A DNA stretch of 64,000 bases, taken from the NCBI RefSeq assembly GCF_017939745.1, contig NZ_JAGKQQ010000001.1:1302001-1366000 (forward strand). Direction: 5' to 3'. Position 1 is the stretch's first letter. Every line of letters starts with the position of its first letter. This document shows, piece after piece, positions 59,244-64,000 of this stretch. A program made the translations under genes and the position numbers. The notes under the pieces were generated by a model, which worked only from the letters and a program-made list of their open reading frames with translations, was not told the DNA's origin and made no database searches. The stretch is from Gemmata palustris. GTDB taxonomy: Bacteria > Planctomycetota > Planctomycetia > Gemmatales > Gemmataceae.

Positions 59244-59987
59244 TCAGGAAACCTCCTGTTGGTTGGTTCCACGCGGGCGCTCAGTTGCAATGGGAACGGA
59301 CTCACTTCGCGGTTCGCATCCGGTAAGTTTGGTCACGCTCCATTCGAGAGTTTGGAAGAAGCGGATCGCGTTCAGGAACCCGTCGCACCAGCCCGTGGTA
59401 ATGCCGTAGTTCGTTGCGAACGGCGCCTTGTGATGTTTGCGATGGTGCTCGCGACTCAGAATCGCCCCGCGCCGCTGCAACCACGCGACCACGCGCGGCG
59501 GCGATTTCATGTGCGCCCACTGGTGAAACTGGCTCGTCCACATTCCCCAGCCGCCAACTGCGGCGAAGAACAAGGCGGTGATGCGCCCGCCCGCGGTACC
59601 GAGCGGGATCAAGAACGGCACCAGGAGAAAGGGAAGGGCGGAGAGAGCCGTGTCGCCGTTGGTGGTGAAGAAGTTACTCTTCAGCATCTCGAGTGGGCGG
59701 GCGTGGTGGTACCGGAACGGGTGCAAGAAGCGCCTGCCGACCCACGGCGTGTGTTCTGTTCCCCATGTGTCCCCGGCCCAATGAAGTACCGCGGCGAAGA
59801 AGTCCGCGCCGAGCAGCCCGAGCACGATGACGACCGGTGTTGTCCAGTGCCAGAACTCGGGCATGCGGGCGAACAGGGCCACGTGTGTCAGTACCAGCCC
59901 GATCGCTCCGAGGACCGAGACCACTTCGATCGGCTGGAGCGGGAATTCGGGCTCACCCTGAGTGCTTGGTCGCGCCGGGGTATTCAT
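59244..59987 (-). CDS. plasmanylethanolamine desaturase / CarF (TMEM189) family membrane protein
   Basis: A 247-residue membrane di-iron desaturase. After two helices (IEVVSVLGAIGLVLTHVALF and TTPVVIVLGLLGADFFAAVL), the family His boxes follow: LHWAGDTWGTEHTPWVG near residue 65, FLHPFRYHHARPLEM near 84, FHQWAHMKSPPRVVAW near 150, and SREHHRKHHKAPFATNYGIT near 174. In bacteria (CarF) and animals this family introduces the vinyl-ether bond of plasmalogens in ethanolamine ether phospholipids. ATG 59987 overlaps the stop of the upstream hydroxylase by 4 bp (ATGA), so both are made together. Confidence 0.85.
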   Translation of the reverse strand: MNTPARPSTQGEPEFPLQPIEVVSVLGAIGLVLTHVALFARMPEFWHWTTPVVIVLGLLGADFFAAVLHWAGDTWGTEHTPWVGRRFLHPFRYHHARPLEMLKSNFFTTNGDTALSALPFLLVPFLIPLGTAGGRITALFFAAVGGWGMWTSQFHQWAHMKSPPRVVAWLQRRGAILSREHHRKHHKAPFATNYGITTGWCDGFLNAIRFFQTLEWSVTKLTGCEPRSESVPIATERPRGTNQQEVS

Positions 59988-60460
59988 CGCGTGCCCCCGT
60001 GGCGCGGGTGACGTGACGTGATTCCGTGGTCGGCGAAGGTGCCGAACACGCGGTCCCATAACCGGGTGACGATGCCGAAGTTGTAGCGCGGGGTTTCGCC
60101 GTGGTGCAGTTCGTGTGAGGTCGGGCGCATCCAGAACACGAGCCGCGGGCGCTCGTGGGACAGTTTGTGGACCAGCGCGAGCACGAACACGTAGGCCGCA
60201 CCGCCCAGAAGGAACCCGGTGCCCGCGACCGGCGAGTGCAGGAACCCCAACCAGCAGAACGGAACCGCCCCGAGGGAGAAGTCGCGGAAGTCGCCCCACA
60301 GCGTGTCGGCTTCGTTCGATTTGTGGTGCATCCGGTGCCGGTGTGACACGAACGTGCGGCTCCGGGCGTGGAGGAGCCACCGGTGGAGGACGTACTCGAC
60401 GAGTGTTCCAACGGGAAACGCTAATGCGAACGCAATCAGGATCGTGGTCACGGTTAACAT
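59984..60460 (-). CDS. fatty acid hydroxylase / sterol desaturase superfamily protein
   Basis: A 158-residue membrane protein with three or four helices and His boxes of the FA_hydroxylase superfamily: VEYVLHRWLLH near residue 21, SHRHRMHHKSNEADTLWGD near 39, LVHKLSHERPRLVFWMRP near 96, and SHELHHGETPRYNFGIVTRL near 115. The family inserts oxygen in lipid chains with two irons. Here it overlaps the plasmalogen desaturase gene by 4 bp, so it likely acts on the same ether or acyl lipid. ATG 60460 is divergent from the ECF factor at 60646 with a 185-bp shared promoter gap. Confidence 0.88.
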   Translation of the reverse strand: MLTVTTILIAFALAFPVGTLVEYVLHRWLLHARSRTFVSHRHRMHHKSNEADTLWGDFRDFSLGAVPFCWLGFLHSPVAGTGFLLGGAAYVFVLALVHKLSHERPRLVFWMRPTSHELHHGETPRYNFGIVTRLWDRVFGTFADHGITSRHPRHGGTR

Positions 60461-60645
60461 GGGGTCGGCTCCGGTGTACGGGAATGGCCCGCTACCCGTT
60501 CCTCAACAACCGGTTCCCGAACCCTGCGCGCCCGTGTTCTTTTTCAGAATCGGCCCGGCCGTACTCGTGCTTGTCAACTGTCTGGTCCGCCTCTAGACTC
60601 ATTCTCACTTCGACCCGATTACGGGGCTGCCAAAGGCGACCGCAC

Positions 60646-61251
60646 ATGTCCGCTGAGGGTTCCATCACTCGCTTCCTCGGCCCGCTCCGAGCCGGCGACG
60701 AACGGGCCGTTCAGAAGATCTGGGAGACCTACTACGAGCGCCTTGTGAGCCTCGCCCGGAAGAAACTCGGTTCCGCCCCGCGCCGGGCCGCGGACGAAGA
60801 AGACGCCGCCCTCAGTGCGTTCGACAACTTCTGTCGCGGCGCGGTCGAGGGGCGGTTCCCGCGACTGCTCGATCGGGACGATTTGTGGCAAATCTTGTTG
60901 GTCCTCACCGTCCGCAAAACCGTCAACCTGTTGAAGCACGAGAACGCCCTGAAACGTGGTGGTCGGGCGCCGCGTGCCTCTGCCAACCTCGGTGATACGA
61001 GCGGCGACGAGGCCGCGCTGGCTCAACTGATCGACCGGGAACCGGATCCGGGGGTCGCGGTCGAAGTGGCAGAGGAGTGTCGGCGGCTCTTGGAAAAGTT
61101 GAGCGATCCCGAACTGCGCGCGGTGGCGGTCTGGAAGATGGAGGGCCACACGAACGAGGAAATCGCCGCCAAACTGGGTCGATCGCTGGGTAGTGTGGAG
61201 CGGAAGTTGCGCGTGATCCGAACCCTCTGGGGGCAGGAGCTGCCGCCGTGA
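60646..61251 (+). CDS. ECF sigma factor paired with the receptor-like kinase
   Basis: A 201-residue ECF sigma factor of the planctomycete type. Region 2 is AVQKIWETYYERLVSLARKK near residue 21 with DEEDAALSAFDNFCRGA near 50, and region 4 is LEKLSDPELRAVAVWKMEGH near 147 with NEEIAAKLGRSLGSVERKLR as helix-turn-helix. A much longer open frame begins upstream at 60115 but lies antisense to the hydroxylase gene, so ATG 60646 is used. Its stop overlaps the GTG of the kinase gene as GTGA (61248-61251), so the sigma factor and kinase are translationally coupled, which suggests one signalling unit. Confidence 0.92.
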   Translation: MSAEGSITRFLGPLRAGDERAVQKIWETYYERLVSLARKKLGSAPRRAADEEDAALSAFDNFCRGAVEGRFPRLLDRDDLWQILLVLTVRKTVNLLKHENALKRGGRAPRASANLGDTSGDEAALAQLIDREPDPGVAVEVAEECRRLLEKLSDPELRAVAVWKMEGHTNEEIAAKLGRSLGSVERKLRVIRTLWGQELPP

Positions 61252-63257
61252 GTGCCACTTTATCATGGGACGATGACGCGCGTGCGCGGCTGCTCCGGGT
61301 AGAGCGGGCGTGCGACGAGTTCGAGGACGCCTTGCGCGCGGGCCTTCGTCCTTTGATCGAAGATTTATTGGGCCGCGCCGCGGAACTCGACCGGCCGACG
61401 CTCCTTCGCGAGCTGCTGCTACTGGAGTTGCACTACCGCGGCCGGACGGGTGATGCGCCGAACCCCGACGAGTACCACCGGCGTTTCCCGGAGTACCCCG
61501 AGTTGGTCGCACGCGCCTTCACCGGGGTACCCACAGAACCGCCGACGTTGGTTGAGAGTTCGAGCACCAATACGGTGCCCGAACGTCCCCGGGTTGAGGT
61601 ACCCGGCTACGAATTGCTCGGCGAGTTGGGGCGCGGCGGGATGGGCGTCGTGTACGAGGCGCGGCAAATCAAATTGAACCGCCCGGTGGCGCTCAAAATG
61701 ATCCTGGCCGGGGCACACGCGGACACGGGGCAGCAGGCCCGGTTCTTGGCGGAAGCGCACGCGATCGCCCGGCTGCGCCACCCCCATATCGTGCAGATCC
61801 ACGAAATCGGCGAGGCCGATCACCTGCCCTACTTCGTTCTGGAGTTCGTCGAGGGCGGGAACCTGGCGCAGAAACTCGATGGGTCCCCGCAACCGTTTCG
61901 CGCTGCCGCCCGGTTGGTCGAACTACTCGCGCGGGCCGTTTCCTACGCTCACGAGCGCGGGGTCGTACACCGCGACCTGAAACCGGGGAACGTGCTTTTG
62001 ACCGAAGCCGGTGAGCCGAAGATCGCCGATTTCGGGCTGGCGAAAGTGGCTGACGTCGGGGCGAGCCTGACCGTGACCGGCGCGGTGATGGGTAGCCCCA
62101 GTTACATGGCGCCCGAACAGGCGCGCGGGGACGGCAAGAGCGTCGACGCGGCCGCGGACGTGTACGCGCTCGGGGTGATCCTGTTCGAGTTACTCACCGG
62201 GCGCGTTCCCTTTGTTGCCGAGACCACGGCCGCGCTCTTGCGCATGGTCGAGAGCGAAGAGGCTCCCGCGCCGAGGTCGTTTTCCCCCGCGGTGCCAAAA
62301 GAGCTGGAGGCGGTCTGTCTGAAGTGTCTGGAAAAGGAGCCGAGTCACCGGTACCCAACCGCGCTCGCGCTCGCAGAAGACGTCGCCAACTTCCTCGCCG
62401 GGAAGCCTATGGCTCACGTCAAAGTACCCGGTGCTTGGGCACGGTTCCGCCGGCGGTGTCGGCGCAAGCCGGTGCTCACGAAAATAGTGAGTTTTACCGG
62501 CTTCTTCAGCCTCGTCGCGCTGGTCGCACTCGGAGTCACTCTACCGCCCCGCGATGATTCCCTCTGGCGCGTCCAGCGCTCCCACAAGCTGACCGTCGGC
62601 ATCGATCCGAATTGTCCGCCTTACGCCTTCAAGAAAGACGGCCAGCTCACGGGGTTCGACGTGGAACTGGCGCGCGCGATCGCCGCCCGATTAGGGGTGG
62701 AGGCGGAGCACCACGAGTTGTATTGGGATTGGGCCGGGATGAACCGCGAACTTAAGACCCGGCGCCTTGATGTTCTCCTTTCGGCCACGACCATCACCGA
62801 GGAGCGGAAACAGCAGGTCGCGTTCATTGAGTACGCGCGCGACCCGCTCGTGTTCACCGCGCGCCCCGGAGCGCTCTTCGCAAGTCCGCGCGACTTGGTT
62901 GGTAAGATCATCGCGGTGCAGGAGGGTACCACCGCGCAGGACACCGTCGAGCGCTTGCAGCGCGAGGGTTTGGGGAGCAAGGAGATCGTGCGCTATCGTA
63001 GTTCACCCGAACCGTTCGCCGCCGTTCAGTCCGGGACTGCCGACCTCGCCCTGGATCACCAGTTGATCGCCCGGTACGCGAGCCGGGAGCGCAAACTGGT
63101 GATCCAGGGCGAGGTCGGGTGTGCCCTCGACTCCGAACCGCTCGGGATCGCGCTCCGAACGGAGGCTCGCGCGCTCCGAAAAGCGATCGAGGACGCGCTC
63201 CGGGCCATGAAAGACGACGGCGAATTCGATCGGATTCGCGACCAGTGGGCGCGCTGA
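61248..63257 (+). CDS. receptor-like Ser/Thr kinase with extracellular SBP_bac_3 sensor
   Basis: A 669-residue protein in four parts. Residues 1-115 are a helical region common in kinases of this family. Residues 120-385 form a complete kinase: LGRGGMGVVYEA, K150 in VALKMIL, HRDLKPGN at 241-248, DFGLA at 261-265, and GSPSYMAPEQARG. A membrane helix lies at about 411-431 (VSFTGFFSLVALVALGVTL). Residues 442-669 form a periplasmic amino-acid binding protein fold: KLTVGIDPNCPPYAFKKDGQ, LTGFDVELARAIAARLGVEA, IIAVQEGTTAQDTVERLQRE, and SGTADLALDHQLIARYASRE. The start is GTG 61248. It is a one-piece receptor that could report an outside amino acid or similar ligand to the coupled sigma factor. Confidence 0.93.
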   Translation: MSATLSWDDDARARLLRVERACDEFEDALRAGLRPLIEDLLGRAAELDRPTLLRELLLLELHYRGRTGDAPNPDEYHRRFPEYPELVARAFTGVPTEPPTLVESSSTNTVPERPRVEVPGYELLGELGRGGMGVVYEARQIKLNRPVALKMILAGAHADTGQQARFLAEAHAIARLRHPHIVQIHEIGEADHLPYFVLEFVEGGNLAQKLDGSPQPFRAAARLVELLARAVSYAHERGVVHRDLKPGNVLLTEAGEPKIADFGLAKVADVGASLTVTGAVMGSPSYMAPEQARGDGKSVDAAADVYALGVILFELLTGRVPFVAETTAALLRMVESEEAPAPRSFSPAVPKELEAVCLKCLEKEPSHRYPTALALAEDVANFLAGKPMAHVKVPGAWARFRRRCRRKPVLTKIVSFTGFFSLVALVALGVTLPPRDDSLWRVQRSHKLTVGIDPNCPPYAFKKDGQLTGFDVELARAIAARLGVEAEHHELYWDWAGMNRELKTRRLDVLLSATTITEERKQQVAFIEYARDPLVFTARPGALFASPRDLVGKIIAVQEGTTAQDTVERLQREGLGSKEIVRYRSSPEPFAAVQSGTADLALDHQLIARYASRERKLVIQGEVGCALDSEPLGIALRTEARALRKAIEDALRAMKDDGEFDRIRDQWAR

Positions 63258-63273
63258 CCGATCACGTCGCGAA

Positions 63274-64000
63274 TCACTTCTTCTGCTTGTCGAACCACTC
63301 CTTTGCTTTCTTGTGTGCCGCAACGCGATCGGCGTCGCGCAGGAACCCAACCGAGTACGGGCCGAATCGATCTTCGGGATTCATGCGCTTCCCGGCGTCC
63401 GGGCCGTGGGGCCAGCGCCAGTAGAAGCCGAAGTCGTCCGGGTCTTGGCCGAGTAGGTGCAGCCGCATCGCGGTGGCCACGTCGCGCAACTGGGTCGTGG
63501 TGTCCTGCCCCTCGACTGGTGTCCGGTAGATGCGGAAGACCGGTTCGCCCGGTTTCGTCGGCGGATCGTGGAGGAAGACACCGGACTGGGCACCGTTTGC
63601 CGCGTGTGCCTCCAGCAACGGGAGATCGTCCTTCGTGCCGAGTTTGCCAACAGCGAGAATTGCAAGCCCGACATTCCGCGCCGTGTTTCCCGGGTACGGG
63701 TCGTCCTTGACTTTCGCTCGAACGGTCTCGCGCGCGGCGGGGAGCACCTCTTCGATACCAAAATCGAGCGCGAGTTGGAGGCCATGCGCGCGGCCGGTGT
63801 AATCGACCCGCGCCGCAGTCCATTTACCGACGAGTTGACGAATCGCGGGCGCAACAGTTTTGTCCTTGAGTGCGGCCGCAATCGCATCATTTGAGTGCTT
63901 CCCACCGGGCAGGAAGTCGAGGCTGTGGGACGTGTGGAACGCCCCTTCCGTGCCGGGGAAGGTACCCAAATACATCCATCCCACCACGTCCGCGAGCGGC
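63274..64000 (-). CDS. hypothetical helical protein, 5' end outside the window
   Basis: The reading frame is open to the right edge (codons PLADVVGWMYLG precede the first possible internal start), so 242 codons of a longer protein are visible, ending at 63274. Only helical, HEAT-like segments can be seen: NDAIAAALKDKTVAPAIRQL, YTGRAHGLQLALDFGIEEVL, NVGLAILAVGKLGTKDDLPL, and TTQLRDVATAMRLHLLGQDP. The C-terminus has a Trp/Arg/Lys-rich end (VAAHKKAKEWFDKQKK). No named domain is recognised. Its stop faces the kinase stop with a 16-bp gap. Confidence 0.75.
   Translation of the reverse strand, partial: PLADVVGWMYLGTFPGTEGAFHTSHSLDFLPGGKHSNDAIAAALKDKTVAPAIRQLVGKWTAARVDYTGRAHGLQLALDFGIEEVLPAARETVRAKVKDDPYPGNTARNVGLAILAVGKLGTKDDLPLLEAHAANGAQSGVFLHDPPTKPGEPVFRIYRTPVEGQDTTTQLRDVATAMRLHLLGQDPDDFGFYWRWPHGPDAGKRMNPEDRFGPYSVGFLRDADRVAAHKKAKEWFDKQKK

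Noticed and set aside
60115..60645. Long in-frame upstream extension of the ECF sigma gene
   Set aside because: It is antisense to the fatty-acid hydroxylase gene and has no homology to sigma factors; the true start is ATG 60646.
1..64000. tRNA, rRNA or CRISPR loci
   Set aside because: I looked for T-arm patterns, evenly spaced direct repeats and rRNA words and found none that hold up; a dedicated tRNA and CRISPR scan would settle this.

Overview
The window looks like a stretch of chromosome from a Gemmata-type planctomycete. It is strongly G+C rich and carries several families typical of that group: a DUF1501 protein, a TIGR03067 protein, Tat-exported Gfo/Idh/MocA oxidoreductases, planctomycete-type ECF sigma factors, three Ser/Thr kinases, and MoxR/DUF58/vWA clusters. 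The species call is inferred from gene content only. No rRNA, tRNA, CRISPR array, transposase or phage gene was seen.

Layout. At the left edge (1-6149, minus) is a tightly overlapping five-gene operon: a MoxR-type AAA+ ATPase, a vWA plus beta-propeller fusion, and three companion proteins. It matches the 'MoxR-vWA-beta-propeller (bpX) ternary system', a predicted but uncharacterised conflict or remodelling machine. Next come a DUF6624 lipid-free secreted protein, an ECF sigma factor, and selB with a repeat-derived insertion. They are followed by a SIS phosphoheptose isomerase, a CPBP membrane protease, DUF1990, an Ldh-type dehydrogenase, aldose epimerase, a Ser/Thr kinase and an RlmI-like rRNA methyltransferase. 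A second MoxR operon lies at 17695-29959 (minus, eight genes): coiled-coil membrane protein, MoxR, membrane protein, ABC ATPase, ABC permease, DUF58, BatA/vWA, and double vWA. It is a Bat-like envelope system with an ABC exporter built in.

From 30 to 50 kb lies a mosaic of single genes: a BON protein, sugar isomerases and oxidoreductases, an orphan Imm11-like gene of low G+C, MlaE permease, ilvC divergent from a MarR regulator, a response regulator fused to an RsbW-like ATPase, DUF1501, and an amidohydrolase. The gaps between them hold several families of inverted repeats, including a 58-bp arm pair with one mismatch.

From 50 to 64 kb are housekeeping and signalling genes: a THUMP-like methyltransferase, tsaD, a six-TM Ser/Thr kinase, rpmE-prfA, and ahcY preceded by a promoter and a very clear SAH riboswitch. 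Then come a two-gene lipid cassette (fatty-acid hydroxylase family plus plasmanylethanolamine desaturase/CarF family) and an ECF sigma factor whose stop overlaps a receptor-like kinase carrying an extracellular amino-acid-binding (SBP_bac_3) domain. The last gene, at the right edge, is cut.

The best candidates for a second look are the bpX ternary operon, the ECF plus receptor-kinase pair, the SAH riboswitch, the repeat insertion inside selB, and the ether-lipid cassette.
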